DNA of 64,000 nucleotides from Candidatus Heimdallarchaeota archaeon (GCA_019058275.1 JAHLVW010000059.1:1-64000), one strand, 5' to 3'. Shown: positions 39,143 through 48,852, counted from the stretch's first letter. Notes: generated from the sequence alone by a model not told the origin. Program-made: numbers and translations.

Positions 39143-40039
39143 TTAGTTTTTGATAAGATCTTTAAGGTTAATTTTTACACTACCCAATTCACCATTGAAA
39201 TTTGAGCTGGTAATTTGGAGCATATGTTTGTTATCTTTTAGTGTAGTAATTGCTTCACTCATAGCTTTTCTTAATTCATTCTCAGAAACAGCATTTATTA
39301 CAATTTCATAAACACACTTTGCATTTTTTGGTAATAAACTATCATCTACAATACCAACAAGTGAAGGACAGAATTGATGATTTGATGATTCATTTAAGAA
39401 TGAATATTTTGAGCCAATTTTTGATCCTGATCTACAAATACCCGATGGAAAGGAAGTAATCGCTTTTGCAGATGATTCATGAATTGCTTTTACTGCAGCT
39501 CTTGCAGCAGCTAAAGTATCCTTTTCAGATGTTCCAATAATAACAATTAAACCTCCAGCAACTCCCTTCGCAAAATTAAAGGTTTCTTCAATATGAAAAA
39601 GTCCATCCATTACAGGAATTTCCCACAAATCTCGATTGTATTTCTTAATCTTCTTTTGATGACCATCACCAAAATATGAAATCAGTTTTCCAATTAGTTC
39701 ACTTTTTGGACCTTCTTCCAGCATGTTAAATACTCGAGTAGTAGGTGCAGTCATGGCACATTGTGAAATTCGTGCAAGTATTTCATCTTTCATCTTTTTA
39801 CTTCTTCGAGTCCAGATTTGTATAAGAACACCAGGTCTCCCATCAGGCGTTTGATCAGCAAGCATTATTTTCTCTATCCCAGCTTCAGCAGAACACAATA
39901 TTATACTTGTAGCAAAACCAACTGTGCTTCTTGCAGCAGCTAAAGCAAGCTCCTCATCAATAGCAGTTATAAGTATCCTTGAATACCACATTTCAAAACA
40001 TTCTGAAAATGTATCCTTTACCTCGACCATTTCAACCAT
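39143..40039 (-). CDS. ftr: formylmethanofuran:tetrahydromethanopterin formyltransferase
   Basis: About 298 residues. VKDTFSECFEMWYSRILITA at the start and CSAEAGIE, RPGVLIQIWTR, and SFPSGICRSGSKIGSKY match Ftr. It transfers formyl between methanofuran and H4MPT. The start is at 40039 (overlapping the previous stop) or ATG 40030; the family's short N-terminus (Met, a few residues, then DTF) favours these over the 40123 start. With mch it forms the formyl branch of the H4MPT pathway. Formylmethanofuran dehydrogenase is not in this window. Confidence 0.95.
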   Translation of the reverse strand: MVEMVEVKDTFSECFEMWYSRILITAIDEELALAAARSTVGFATSIILCSAEAGIEKIMLADQTPDGRPGVLIQIWTRRSKKMKDEILARISQCAMTAPTTRVFNMLEEGPKSELIGKLISYFGDGHQKKIKKYNRDLWEIPVMDGLFHIEETFNFAKGVAGGLIVIIGTSEKDTLAAARAAVKAIHESSAKAITSFPSGICRSGSKIGSKYSFLNESSNHQFCPSLVGIVDDSLLPKNAKCVYEIVINAVSENELRKAMSEAITTLKDNKHMLQITSSNFNGELGSVKINLKDLIKN

Positions 40040-40487
40040 CTCGTTTTTTTCTTCTTTTTCTTTTTGCGTGTTTCTTATGGGCCAATATGTGATCATTAAA
40101 TGCCTTTTGCCATCGATGTTCATGAATTATAGGTAGAACTCCCAATGTACAAATACCAAAGACCAGAAAAACAACAACAGCCTCGTATGCAACAGTACAA
40201 TTTTCTTTACCACGAATATTGGATGTAGCTATATGTTCATGCAATAATTGATATTTAACGTAAATCGGATAAATAGGAAACAGGATCAAAAAAATAATCA
40301 TAGTTGGAGGATTAATCTTAGTAGGATAAGATTCTGCTTCTACTTCAAAAGCTCTTTTGAAATGCTCATCTAAATCTCTGAACAACCAAAAAAGATAGAA
40401 GAAATAGTAAATGCCAAATGTCAGTAGAGAAAAGAAAACCACTCTACCATATTTCCTTATTGAACCATAACTTTGGATATTAATCAT
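40032..40487 (-). CDS. small membrane protein of DUF4234 type
   Basis: About 151 residues from ATG 40487, with GGTAGAT upstream. The N-terminal segment SIRKYGRVVFFSLLTFGIYYF with following FWLFRDLDEHF is the DUF4234 signature. Further hydrophobic segments lie near 60-80 and 105-125, and the C-terminus is strongly basic (KKHAKRKRRKKR). The stop overlaps the ftr start region, so it is translationally linked to ftr-mch. Function unknown. Confidence 0.75.
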   Translation of the reverse strand: MINIQSYGSIRKYGRVVFFSLLTFGIYYFFYLFWLFRDLDEHFKRAFEVEAESYPTKINPPTMIIFLILFPIYPIYVKYQLLHEHIATSNIRGKENCTVAYEAVVVFLVFGICTLGVLPIIHEHRWQKAFNDHILAHKKHAKRKRRKKRDG

Positions 40488-40573
40488 AATATCTACCAAC
40501 ATTTATCGTTAACATATATAATTAAAGAAAAAAGTATGTGAATCTTTTTCCTTGATTTACTATTTTTTTAATT

Positions 40574-41308
40574 CTATTTTAGCATTTCAGTTGTTTTAAG
40601 ACTCTTCCAAGCTAATGCTTCACCATTTTTAATTCGATTGAATTCAGGGATATGTCTTAGAACTAATACTAGCATGCCTAGAAATGCATAAAGTAAGATA
40701 AATTGCCAACCCATTCCATCCATGAAATATGCATGTGGCCAGAAAGCTCCAGGTAAATTAAATCTGAAAGAGGTACTCTCTGTAAATAGATCTATCAGAT
40801 ACCAGAATGGTGTTACAAATGCTGATGCCCAACATGCTCCGATACCTGAAAATCCACTTAAACAGATTAGAATGAACATCATAATTATCCAGAAGAAGGC
40901 AGTTGGCCAATAGAAGAAAAACAGTAAACCTACGTATGTCCCCAATCCCTTTCCTCCTTGGAATTTCAAGTAAGGCATCCAACAATGACCAGCTACTGCA
41001 GCTATAGCAGTTAAAATGACGTAATACTCACCAAAAATATCTGGATCTCCAGACAAAGGTACAATGAGATACTCTACAATAGATGCTGCAAACATTCCTT
41101 TTACAATATCAACTGAGAATGTAATGGCACCCCAAGGCCATAGACCAGCAGCTCGGATGGTGTTTCTGGTGCTAACAGAACCAGATCCAAAATTTCGTGG
41201 ATCAATTCCAGCAACAGTCTTAGACACAATATATGCAGTGGGAAAGCCTCCAATAAGCAATCCAATAATAGGTGAAATAATAAATGGCCAAATATTCGCG
41301 AATGACAA
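40574..41308 (-). CDS. PlsY-like glycerol-3-phosphate acyltransferase
   Basis: 244 residues with about six membrane segments. PlsY motifs: FGSGSVSTRNTIRAAG (motif 1, normally GSGNIGxTN), and GHCWMPYLKFQGGKGLGTY (motif 2, HxxPxxxxFxGGKG). Motif 3 (normally GIxxRHxxNI) appears as LVLRHIPEFNRI. Bacterial PlsY transfers acyl from acyl-phosphate to G3P in ester-lipid synthesis, which archaea normally lack. TTG start 41308 follows AGTGAT. A second, broken copy lies at 56223-56937. Whether it acylates sn-glycerol-3-phosphate or another acceptor is unknown. Confidence 0.85.
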   Translation of the reverse strand: MSFANIWPFIISPIIGLLIGGFPTAYIVSKTVAGIDPRNFGSGSVSTRNTIRAAGLWPWGAITFSVDIVKGMFAASIVEYLIVPLSGDPDIFGEYYVILTAIAAVAGHCWMPYLKFQGGKGLGTYVGLLFFFYWPTAFFWIIMMFILICLSGFSGIGACWASAFVTPFWYLIDLFTESTSFRFNLPGAFWPHAYFMDGMGWQFILLYAFLGMLVLVLRHIPEFNRIKNGEALAWKSLKTTEMLK

Positions 41309-41402
41309 TGTGAATCACTAAAACGATTCTATAATATTATTACTTAAAAAAAATTCGCTCTTGGAGATATTAATTATAATAAAAAGTATGAAAAGACTTA
41401 GT

Positions 41403-42101
41403 TTAGACCAAAATTATTTGGTCCTTCTCTAACTGAATTAAGCCACTTCTTTCAAGCACAAGTATTCGTTCTTTCAATGTATTTTCAGATAAATTAAGAA
41501 CTAATGCCAGATCATTGATGGTTAAATCTCCACCTCGAGATGTTAGTGATTGAATGATTCGTTGATCTATTCGTTGAGGAAGAAGCTCATATGAAATCGT
41601 TCTTATTTTACGTCTAATATTGGAATATGTTGCTTCAGCAATGGATTTAGCAATATTGACCTTATTCAACTCCTTTCCGATTTTTTTCAGCAAGTCACTA
41701 TATAAAGAGATTTTTTCTTTGGAGTTTGGTGATTTTGATAGTTTATTGCATTCAGAAACTATTTTTCCTAGTTCCGGGAATTCTTTTGGTGTTTGAATCT
41801 CAATTCTCGGAACATCGAATAAACCAACATCAAACATCTCAGGAGATATTTGTACCTCCACTCGTACTGCTCGAGCAATTTGATAGTAACGTCTGGGTGC
41901 ACCTTGTCCTGCATCTTTAAAATCAGATTCCAATAATCCTGACTCTTCCAAAAGCTGTAGATGACGAAAAATCGCTTGTTGACCCAATTCAAGATTATAA
42001 GCTAACTGTGTAAGATACATAGGTTCTGATGCTAACATAGAAAGAATTTTGCGTCTAGTTTCGCTTTTCAAAGCGAGAAAAATCTTATTAGTGTCTGACA
42101 T
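41403..42101 (-). CDS. ArsR-type winged-helix regulator with C-terminal second HTH
   Basis: 232 residues. The N-terminal ArsR-like wHTH reads ALKSETRRKILSMLASEPM, YLTQLAYNLELGQQAIFRHLQ and SGLLES, with the wing at GAPRRYYQI. The C-terminal 60 residues contain a second HTH-like segment (LTINDLALVLNLSENTLKERI). It follows cdc48 by 47 bases on the same strand, after hsp20-cdc48. This recalls the hsr1-hsp20-cdc48 operon of Archaeoglobus, so it may be the heat-shock regulator that binds the palindrome at 45062-45082. That link is inference. Confidence 0.8.
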   Translation of the reverse strand: MSDTNKIFLALKSETRRKILSMLASEPMYLTQLAYNLELGQQAIFRHLQLLEESGLLESDFKDAGQGAPRRYYQIARAVRVEVQISPEMFDVGLFDVPRIEIQTPKEFPELGKIVSECNKLSKSPNSKEKISLYSDLLKKIGKELNKVNIAKSIAEATYSNIRRKIRTISYELLPQRIDQRIIQSLTSRGGDLTINDLALVLNLSENTLKERILVLERSGLIQLEKDQIILV

Positions 42102-42148
42102 AAATTATCACACATGTTTACATTCATATTTTAGGTTTTGGAGGAATT

Positions 42149-44389
42149 TTAAATGTAAGAAATTCCTCCTTCTTTGAACCTATCTGAGATTCCACGATAT
42201 TTCTTCATGTCTTCTGAAGAGCTTTTGTGGATTTTGTTTAGAGCTTCTTCAAACAAACGATGAGTTATTTTGAATTCTTTTGATTTTAATTTCTCTAATG
42301 CGCCTTCGCTTGTTTTTGCTTTACCAATGAATTCTCTTATAGCAAGCATGCCTGCTTCCTTTGTAATTGCAGCTATATCAGCTCCTGTTAAACCATCAGT
42401 CATTTTAGCTAATTCACCCAGGTTAACATTTGTAGCAAGGGGCATACTTCGTGTGTGGATATTGAATATTACCTTGCGTGCTTTTAAGTTAGGTAAATCA
42501 ATGGAAATGTATCTATCAGTTCTTCCTGGACGTAATATTGCTGGGTCGATTATATCTGGACGATTTGAAGCCATGATGACAACAACATTCTTGAGTTTGG
42601 AAAGACCATCAATTTCTGTTAGTATTTGACTAACGACACGTTCTGTAACATTACTGTCATTAGCTCCACCTCTCGTAGGTGTGATACTTTCAACTTCATC
42701 CATAAATATGATACAAGGTGATGCTTGGCGTGCCTTTCTAAACAATTCACGAATGGCTTTCTCAGATTCTCCAACCCATTTACTCATAACTTCTGGTCCT
42801 TTAATACTAATGAAATTAGCTTCACTTTCAGATGCAACTGCTTTTGCCAGTAATGTTTTACCAGTTCCTGGTGGACCGTAAATTAAAATTCCTTTAGGTG
42901 GGTCAATACCTGCTTCTTCAAAAACTTCAGGATATTTTAAAGGCCACTCTATTGCTTCTCTTAATTCCTGGATAGCAGAATCTAATCCGCCAATTTCATC
43001 CCATTTAACATCTGGACTTTCTATGAAAACCTCTCGCATAGCAGAGGGTTCTACCATTGCTAAAGCATTTTCAAAATCAGATTGATTGACTTCAATTTCT
43101 TGGAGTATTTCTGGTGGTACAGTTTCTTCTTGCCAATCAATTTTCGGTAAAATTCTTCTCAAAGAACTCATTGCTGCTTCTTTAACTAAAGTAGCAAGAT
43201 CTGCACCAACGAAGCCATGAGTCACTTTTGCCATATTTGGAAGTTCAACATCTTCTACTAGAGGCATACCTCGAGTATGAATATGTAAGATATCTAATCT
43301 TCCCTGTGAATCAGGAACTCCAATCTCAATTTCACGGTCAAATCGACCTCCTCGTCTGAGAGCTGGATCAAGTGAATTTGGTCTATTAGTAGCAGCAATA
43401 ACAACTACCTGACCTCTGCTTTCGAGTCCGTCCATAAGTGCTAATAATTGAGCTACGACTCTTCGTTCAACTTCACCTGTTACTTCAGATCTTTTGGGTG
43501 CGATGGCATCAATTTCATCAATGAAAACAATTGATGGAGCATTATCTTCAGCTTCCTTGAAAACTCCTCGTATGTTTGCTTCACTTTCGCCATAAAACTT
43601 GGACATAATTTCGGGACCACTTAAGTGAATGAAATGAGCATCAGTTTCATTGGCGACTGCTTTTGCAAGCATTGTTTTACCGGTTCCAGGTGGTCCATAA
43701 ATAAGCAACCCTTTTGGAGCTTCAACTCCAAGCTTTTCAAAAATTTCAGGATATCGTAAAGGTAATTCAATCATTTCACGAAGCTTCTGAATAACATCCT
43801 CTAAACCACCAATATCCTCATAGCTAATTTGAGCTATTTTTCCATCTTCAACAGCAACTGGAGTTGAACGTAAATCAATTTTGGTATTTGCAGATACAAC
43901 TACGGTATTAAGCTGCTTAGGACTTACTCGAGCAACTTTGAAGACAATCTGATTTCCACCAAGAATTTGAATTCTTATTTGATCGCCAACAGAAACTGGT
44001 CGACCATTTAAAATTTGTAAAAGAAACTTACTATCTAGCTCTCCTCGAATAGCTTGAGTTGGAGCAACAATAACTTTAGTGCCCATAGGAGGTTTTATCT
44101 TTTTAATTATTACAAATTCGTCTAAACGCACACCAGAATTTAATCTAATAGTGCCATCTATCCTGATTATTCCTTTTTTCTCATCTTCTGGATAACCAGG
44201 CCAAACTTTTGCAGCAGTTCTTGTTTTACCGATAATTTCAATAATATCTCCTGCAGTTAAATCAAACTGTTTCATAACAGCATGACCAATTCTAGCTAAT
44301 CCTTTCCCTACATCACGATATTGTGAGTCGGATACACGTAAACGTATAGTATTATCAACACTACTGCCTTTACTGTCAATTGTAGACAT
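42149..44389 (-). CDS. Cdc48/VCP AAA+ ATPase
   Basis: 746 residues. The N domain (about 1-190) is followed by two AAA modules. D1: GPPGTGKT near 234, [13 protein letters not shown], and the arginine finger region [12 protein letters not shown]2: GPPGTGKT near 507, with Walker B FMDEVES, and the conserved RPGRTDRYI. It extracts and unfolds proteins, feeding the proteasome. It ends in Ser-Tyr-Ile, close to but not matching the HbYX rule. It follows hsp20 by 45 bases on the same strand, a heat-shock pairing known in archaea. Confidence 0.96.
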   Translation of the reverse strand: MSTIDSKGSSVDNTIRLRVSDSQYRDVGKGLARIGHAVMKQFDLTAGDIIEIIGKTRTAAKVWPGYPEDEKKGIIRIDGTIRLNSGVRLDEFVIIKKIKPPMGTKVIVAPTQAIRGELDSKFLLQILNGRPVSVGDQIRIQILGGNQIVFKVARVSPKQLNTVVVSANTKIDLRSTPVAVEDGKIAQISYEDIGGLEDVIQKLREMIELPLRYPEIFEKLGVEAPKGLLIYGPPGTGKTMLAKAVANETDAHFIHLSGPEIMSKFYGESEANIRGVFKEAEDNAPSIVFIDEIDAIAPKRSEVTGEVERRVVAQLLALMDGLESRGQVVVIAATNRPNSLDPALRRGGRFDREIEIGVPDSQGRLDILHIHTRGMPLVEDVELPNMAKVTHGFVGADLATLVKEAAMSSLRRILPKIDWQEETVPPEILQEIEVNQSDFENALAMVEPSAMREVFIESPDVKWDEIGGLDSAIQELREAIEWPLKYPEVFEEAGIDPPKGILIYGPPGTGKTLLAKAVASESEANFISIKGPEVMSKWVGESEKAIRELFRKARQASPCIIFMDEVESITPTRGGANDSNVTERVVSQILTEIDGLSKLKNVVVIMASNRPDIIDPAILRPGRTDRYISIDLPNLKARKVIFNIHTRSMPLATNVNLGELAKMTDGLTGADIAAITKEAGMLAIREFIGKAKTSEGALEKLKSKEFKITHRLFEEALNKIHKSSSEDMKKYRGISDRFKEGGISYI

Positions 44390-44434
44390 TATTCTAGTTC
44401 TCCTAAATTTTAATTAAATATTTTAGAAAGGATT

Positions 44435-45019
44435 TTACTCAATTTTCACTTCAAATCCTTCTTCTATTTTAGCGGGTTCTTTTCGTTGAATGGTTAATTC
44501 TAAAATACCATTTTTGTATTTGGCAGAGGCAGTTTTAGGGTTGACTTTTACAGATAGATCCCTATCACATGAATATAGTCTACCACCACTTTTAGCATCG
44601 ATAATTATCTTTGATTCAGTAGTTTTTACATTAATATCATTCTTATCAACACCAGGGAGTTCAGCCACTACCCTAACAACTTTATCTTCTATGAAGACAT
44701 CAACCAATGGTTCTCTATCCTTGGATGTTACTGGAGCACCTTTTATTGAAGGTTTTACATTTCCAAATTCCTTAAAAACAGGTTTGCCATCAGGGCCAAC
44801 ACTAAGATTCCAACCCCAAACCATAGGACCAAATTTCTTCCGAATTGCTTCAGGATCATTTACATCCATATGTTGCATCATACGTTCAATTTCATTCATT
44901 AATTGATCCATAAATTCATTGTTAAAGAAACCACTTTCTTCAAATAAATCGAAAGGTAACCATGGAAACATTTCTTTCCATCGTTTGTACTCATCATCTT
45001 TTTTCTTTCGCCATGACAT
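44435..45019 (-). CDS. Hsp20 family small heat-shock protein
   Basis: 194 residues. The N-terminal 90 residues are charged and specific; the alpha-crystallin domain occupies about 100-190 with VRVVAELPGVDKNDINVK and the closing KYKNGILELTIQ. Small heat-shock proteins form oligomers that hold unfolding proteins. The C-terminal V-K-I resembles the I-x-I anchor. It is the first gene of the hsp20-cdc48 group; the upstream region 45020-45120 holds a perfect palindrome and a TATA-like stretch. Confidence 0.93.
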   Translation of the reverse strand: MSWRKKKDDEYKRWKEMFPWLPFDLFEESGFFNNEFMDQLMNEIERMMQHMDVNDPEAIRKKFGPMVWGWNLSVGPDGKPVFKEFGNVKPSIKGAPVTSKDREPLVDVFIEDKVVRVVAELPGVDKNDINVKTTESKIIIDAKSGGRLYSCDRDLSVKVNPKTASAKYKNGILELTIQRKEPAKIEEGFEVKIE

Positions 45020-45061
45020 TTTTTATCCTCACAAACTTTTATTTTAGTGTTTTTCTCACAA

Positions 45062-45082
45062 TTTAGTGAATTACTCACTAAA
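45062..45082. promoter_or_regulatory. candidate heat-shock operator upstream of hsp20
   Basis: TTTAGTGA-N5-TCACTAAA is a perfect 8-bp inverted repeat 43 bases before the hsp20 start. A weaker copy of the same half-sites (TTTAGTG...TCAC) lies at about 45042-45059. A minus-strand TATA-like TTTAAATA lies just upstream near 45113, which puts the palindrome around the transcription start, where archaeal heat-shock repressors such as Phr and HSR1 bind. The N5 spacer matches the known HSR1 palindrome geometry. Confidence 0.5.
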
Positions 45083-45226
45083 AAGTTAATATTAAAATGT
45101 TTATTTAAGTAATATTTAAACCTTATCATATAATAAAAAAATCAAGTCTTATTGAGAAGTTAAAAAAGATAGAAAAAAAACAAGGAAAAAGAAAAGGAAA
45201 TTTAGTTATTAGAAGACATCTAACAA

Positions 45227-46072
45227 CTAATCAATATCAACTTTTAGTCGAGCTAAAATCTCATTCATGGTTCTTTCCTTTTTATCAATACCAATTACAT
45301 TTTTCAAAATAATTGAGCGAGTAGATCGGGGGGGTGTTAGGATAAGTGTACCAGAGCGGAAAACCAAGAATTCAATTATGTCAGGATATTCTTTTACTAT
45401 AGACATATTGGTTGCTGGGTAGCGTTCTACACCACCGCCAATACCTCGATGATGTAAGAGTTCATTTCCTTCAACTACGTAATAATTGAATAAAGATCCA
45501 AGTAAGGTAAGGGCAATTATGAATAGTAACAAAGCTGCTAGACCAAAATAAACTTGTGTCGAGAAGTATATTCTCATTGGTCTTTGTTCAGCTCCGGGGT
45601 CACCGCCAGATAAGAAACCAGTGTAAGCATTAACTAAGAGTAGAATAGCAATAATTGCTATGATAAGTACAATAATGATAATTGTACGAGCACGACTGAA
45701 ATCGAATGCTATTAAGATCAAGTTTAAGGAAAAGATTACTAAGAAGATAATTCCAATTACATCCATGTAACCAGAACCACGGACAGCTTCTTCTAAAGGC
45801 ACATCTCTATATCTATTCAACAACATTTGAGTTAGACCACATACCAAAGCAGCTATGAATGAAGGGATAAACAAAATCATAGAAGAATAGGATCTAATGA
45901 CCATTCTATCTTTGTATTCCTTTTCTTCGCTATCTTCTTGTGGCGTTGCTTTTTCTATATATATAGTTTCTACTTTCTTTACTACTTGAGTAGGTTCGTC
46001 ATGACGAGCTTCAACAATTTCTCGTTGAACTTCTTCATATTCTTCTACATGTTGTTCTGTTTCTTCGTACAA
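45227..46072 (-). CDS. polytopic membrane protein with acidic N-terminus and PH-like C-terminus
   Basis: 281 residues. The first 60 residues are very acidic (EETEQHVEEYEEVQ). Four membrane segments lie at about 65-85, 103-122, 129-150 and 172-196. The last 75 residues (RGIGGGVERYPATNMS ... GTLILTPPRSTRSI) resemble a bacterial PH-like domain as in DUF304 proteins. TTG start 46072 follows GGTGAT. It stands alone, divergent from the wHTH gene. Function unknown. Confidence 0.65.
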   Translation of the reverse strand: MYEETEQHVEEYEEVQREIVEARHDEPTQVVKKVETIYIEKATPQEDSEEKEYKDRMVIRSYSSMILFIPSFIAALVCGLTQMLLNRYRDVPLEEAVRGSGYMDVIGIIFLVIFSLNLILIAFDFSRARTIIIIVLIIAIIAILLLVNAYTGFLSGGDPGAEQRPMRIYFSTQVYFGLAALLLFIIALTLLGSLFNYYVVEGNELLHHRGIGGGVERYPATNMSIVKEYPDIIEFLVFRSGTLILTPPRSTRSIILKNVIGIDKKERTMNEILARLKVDID

Positions 46073-46331
46073 AGAAAATCACCACTGAGAAAGAAAGAAC
46101 TTTCTAGTAAAAAAAGCTTCTTTAAGAGGTAATTTTGTGAGTTACGACCAAATGGATAACCATTTCTCATTCTACTGATTTTTTTTTTTCACTTTTTTCA
46201 GTATTCTGAAAAGAAATTTGCCATGCGAAATATTTAATAAGGAATAAGAGTATAGTCTCATAATTATAAGAATGGGTTCTTATAAAGTATAGGTCACTTA
46301 TCCTCAAGAAGTGAGAAAGAAGGCGAAAAAA

Positions 46332-46778
46332 ATGTTTGTAGAATTAATGACAAGTACCATAAAAGATCGAGAAATGCGAATATGGGAATCACTTGAGAGA
46401 AAGAAAGGAACAAGAGGAAGGAAAAAGAGCAAGAAAACAGTCAGAGTTCAAGAGTTAATAATGGACCTGTTATATCTAAGCAGGCGATTAATGCGATCCT
46501 CAGAAATACGTATAGCTGTTGGTAGAAGGGTAAAAGGACTAAGTAATTATTTATTTTTCTCAGCTTTAACGGATTTACAAAAACAAGGTACGATTATCAA
46601 GAAGAAGAATTTGTTAAACATGAAATATACTTTCTATGCACTATCTGAAGATGAGAGAAGTCTTAGACACAGAGATAGTATGCCACGAGAACAAATAAGT
46701 GGTATAGAGCTTAAATACATCACATCACTTTATCAATTAGAAAGAGATCTTGTTTTAACAACAAGATTTTTCTTCTGA
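46332..46778 (+). CDS. basic winged-helix-like protein
   Basis: About 148 residues, very basic. LSRRLMRSSEIRIAVGRRV, SALTDLQKQGTIIKKKNL and MKYTFYAL outline a winged helix with a wing at the end, preceded by a Lys/Arg-rich tail (KKGTRGRKKSKKT). ATG 46332 is chosen; GTG 46311 would add seven basic residues. It may bind DNA or RNA. It is divergent from the membrane protein. I do not recognise the family. Confidence 0.55.
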   Translation: MFVELMTSTIKDREMRIWESLERKKGTRGRKKSKKTVRVQELIMDLLYLSRRLMRSSEIRIAVGRRVKGLSNYLFFSALTDLQKQGTIIKKKNLLNMKYTFYALSEDERSLRHRDSMPREQISGIELKYITSLYQLERDLVLTTRFFF

Positions 46779-46938
46779 CACTTTTTCTTTTATTTTTTAA
46801 CTGTTTTTTAATTGACAGTAGGCTATAAAATCAACGTAAATTGATGTTTTAAAGGAAAGGAGAAGCTAGATTAATTACTTAGTATGTTCTATACTTTATT
46901 GGTAATTGATATTTTGTACATTACCAAGGAGATTATAG

Positions 46939-47598
46939 ATGGCACCCGATTACAAAAAGCTTTACGAAATTATTTGCGACCTTTATTCGAATACAAACCA
47001 TTTTTATTATGGACAATGGGATGAGACTTTCTATACATTGCGTGTTTTTGAGACTTGCAAGCAATTGATAAAGAAAACCTGGACGAAGATTGATGAAGAG
47101 ATAGTTTTGACAGCAGCTCTCTTTCATGATGTAGGAAAAACAAAACTTGATACTGAAAAGAAAATCAAAGAGGAATGGGATGATCACCCAACCTATGGTG
47201 CAGAAATAGCTCGTAAAATTCTTCGTGATCAAGGATTTGTTAATGATTTTGTAGAAAAGGTTGTTTATCTAGTGAAACATCATGGTGATAGACCAAATAA
47301 GTTACAAATGGTTCGTACAGAAGAGCTTAAGATACTACAAGATGCAGATTTACTTGCAGATATGGGTATTGCTAGTTTTATCAGGCCATTCCTTTATAGT
47401 GGCAAAAATAAGAGGAAAACGATAAATAGTGTCAACTATATAAAATCTGCAAGAGGAAAAGATGGAAGTATATCAAAAGAAAACCTTTACCGATTAAATC
47501 TGAAAGCATCAAAACGATTAGCTGCTAAAATGATTAAAGAATCAGACAAACTAAATAATAAAATCTTTAAACTAACGGAATCAGACCTGCTCGATTGA
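46939..47598 (+). CDS. HD-domain phosphohydrolase
   Basis: 219 residues. The HD domain has H (NHFYYGQWDETFYTLRVF region), ALFHDVGKTK (the HD pair), WDDHPTYGAEIA, VKHHGDRP and ILQDADLLADMG, the full set of metal ligands. Such enzymes hydrolyse nucleotides or phosphorylated metabolites. AGGAGAT precedes ATG 46939. It is followed 76 bases later by the DppA-like gene on the same strand. Confidence 0.88.
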   Translation: MAPDYKKLYEIICDLYSNTNHFYYGQWDETFYTLRVFETCKQLIKKTWTKIDEEIVLTAALFHDVGKTKLDTEKKIKEEWDDHPTYGAEIARKILRDQGFVNDFVEKVVYLVKHHGDRPNKLQMVRTEELKILQDADLLADMGIASFIRPFLYSGKNKRKTINSVNYIKSARGKDGSISKENLYRLNLKASKRLAAKMIKESDKLNNKIFKLTESDLLD

Positions 47599-47674
47599 TT
47601 TGAAATTAATCAATCATTCTATCACCAAAATCCTTTAAACTGCTTGACGTGTACGATTGTTTTAGGTGGTATTA

Positions 47675-48523
47675 TTGAAAGCGTTCATTTCTGTTGATTT
47701 GGAAGGGTTACCATATTTGGTAATACCAGGTCATTTAGGGTTGAAAGGGTCACTTTATAATGAAGCTCGCGAAATAGCTACAAAAATTACTATGATTATA
47801 GCTGAAGAATTGCATAGCAATGGTTTTGAGGAAATCATAATTGCAGATAGTCATGGACCAATGGTGAATTTACTAGTAGATGACCTACCTGAATATGTCG
47901 AAATAATAAGAGGGAATCCAAGACCTATAAGCATGGTTAATGGAGTAGAGGGTTGTGATGTAGCACTTTTTCTTGGCTATCATGCAAAATTTGGTACCGC
48001 AAGATCAACATTTGATCACACCTATAGTGGGAGAACAATACATTGTGTTGAGGTTAATGGAGACCCAGCAAGTGAATTTCTCCTCAATACGTATGTAGCT
48101 GGTGATCATAATGTTCCGGTTATACTTGTCGCGGGTGATGCACAATTATTGAAAGATGATGTTGCAAAATTCACTCCATGGGCGGAAGGAATTATACTTA
48201 AACAATCATTAAGTAGGCTTTCTGCAAGAAGTAAAAGTATGATTAAGATAGAAAAAGAACTTAGGGAAGGAACAAAGAGAGCGATTAAAAATTATAAAGA
48301 TAAACAAGTTAAGCCTTTAGTTGCAAAGAAGGAAGTGAAAATGGAAATAGCATTCCAAACCAGTCTTAGTGCTGATATCATTGAATTATTACCTTTTATA
48401 AAACGAATAGATGGTTTGAAAGTTGAATACCTAGCGAAAGATATGATTGAAGCCTATAACATCTTTCAAGTTCTTGTTACTGCTGCTAGCGGATTAAATG
48501 CCCTTATGCAATATTTACAATGA
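47675..48523 (+). CDS. DppA-type D-aminopeptidase (M55 family)
   Basis: About 282 residues from TTG 47675, preceded by GGTGGT; GTG 47666 is less likely. FISVDLEGLP is the N-terminal metal-binding signature (Asp and Glu), and ADSHG, YHAKFGTA, HTYSG and NGDPASEF carry further ligands. M55 peptidases are zinc D-amino-acid dipeptidases. An N-acyl-D-amino-acid deacylase is also encoded in the window (17126-18751), so D-amino-acid use is a plausible theme. Confidence 0.9.
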   Translation: MKAFISVDLEGLPYLVIPGHLGLKGSLYNEAREIATKITMIIAEELHSNGFEEIIIADSHGPMVNLLVDDLPEYVEIIRGNPRPISMVNGVEGCDVALFLGYHAKFGTARSTFDHTYSGRTIHCVEVNGDPASEFLLNTYVAGDHNVPVILVAGDAQLLKDDVAKFTPWAEGIILKQSLSRLSARSKSMIKIEKELREGTKRAIKNYKDKQVKPLVAKKEVKMEIAFQTSLSADIIELLPFIKRIDGLKVEYLAKDMIEAYNIFQVLVTAASGLNALMQYLQ

Positions 48524-48616
48524 AAATAAGAATAACTAATTCCTTTTTTCTCTTCGAAAGATTCAACTACTTAAAGTTGCAAAGGTACCAGAGTTATTTC
48601 TTGGTGGTGGAAAAAT

Positions 48617-48841
48617 ATGGTTGAACCTAAGTGTCCAGAATGTGAGAAAAGTGAATTTGAGTTTAGATATATTCTTCAAGAAGGAATGACCCAAGAATGG
48701 AAAGAACGGTTAATTCAGTATAGAGCAGACGGTAGAAATGAAAAATGGATTGAAGATGTAAAGAAACAATTTAATGAAGATAATCCTTGTGCTATTGCAT
48801 TTTGTACAAGTTGTGGTTATATTGTTGGAGTGGCAAAGTAA
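48617..48841 (+). CDS. small zinc-ribbon-like protein
   Basis: 74 residues with CPEC near the N-terminus and CTSC near the C-terminus, flanking a helical middle (EWKERLIQYRADGRNEKW). The spacing of about 55 residues is long for a single ribbon, but the pairs likely join at one zinc. GGTGGTGG lies just before ATG 48617, a strong ribosome site. Function unknown. It is convergent with the SDR gene. Confidence 0.7.
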   Translation: MVEPKCPECEKSEFEFRYILQEGMTQEWKERLIQYRADGRNEKWIEDVKKQFNEDNPCAIAFCTSCGYIVGVAK

Positions 48842-48852
48842 TTTTGTATAAC

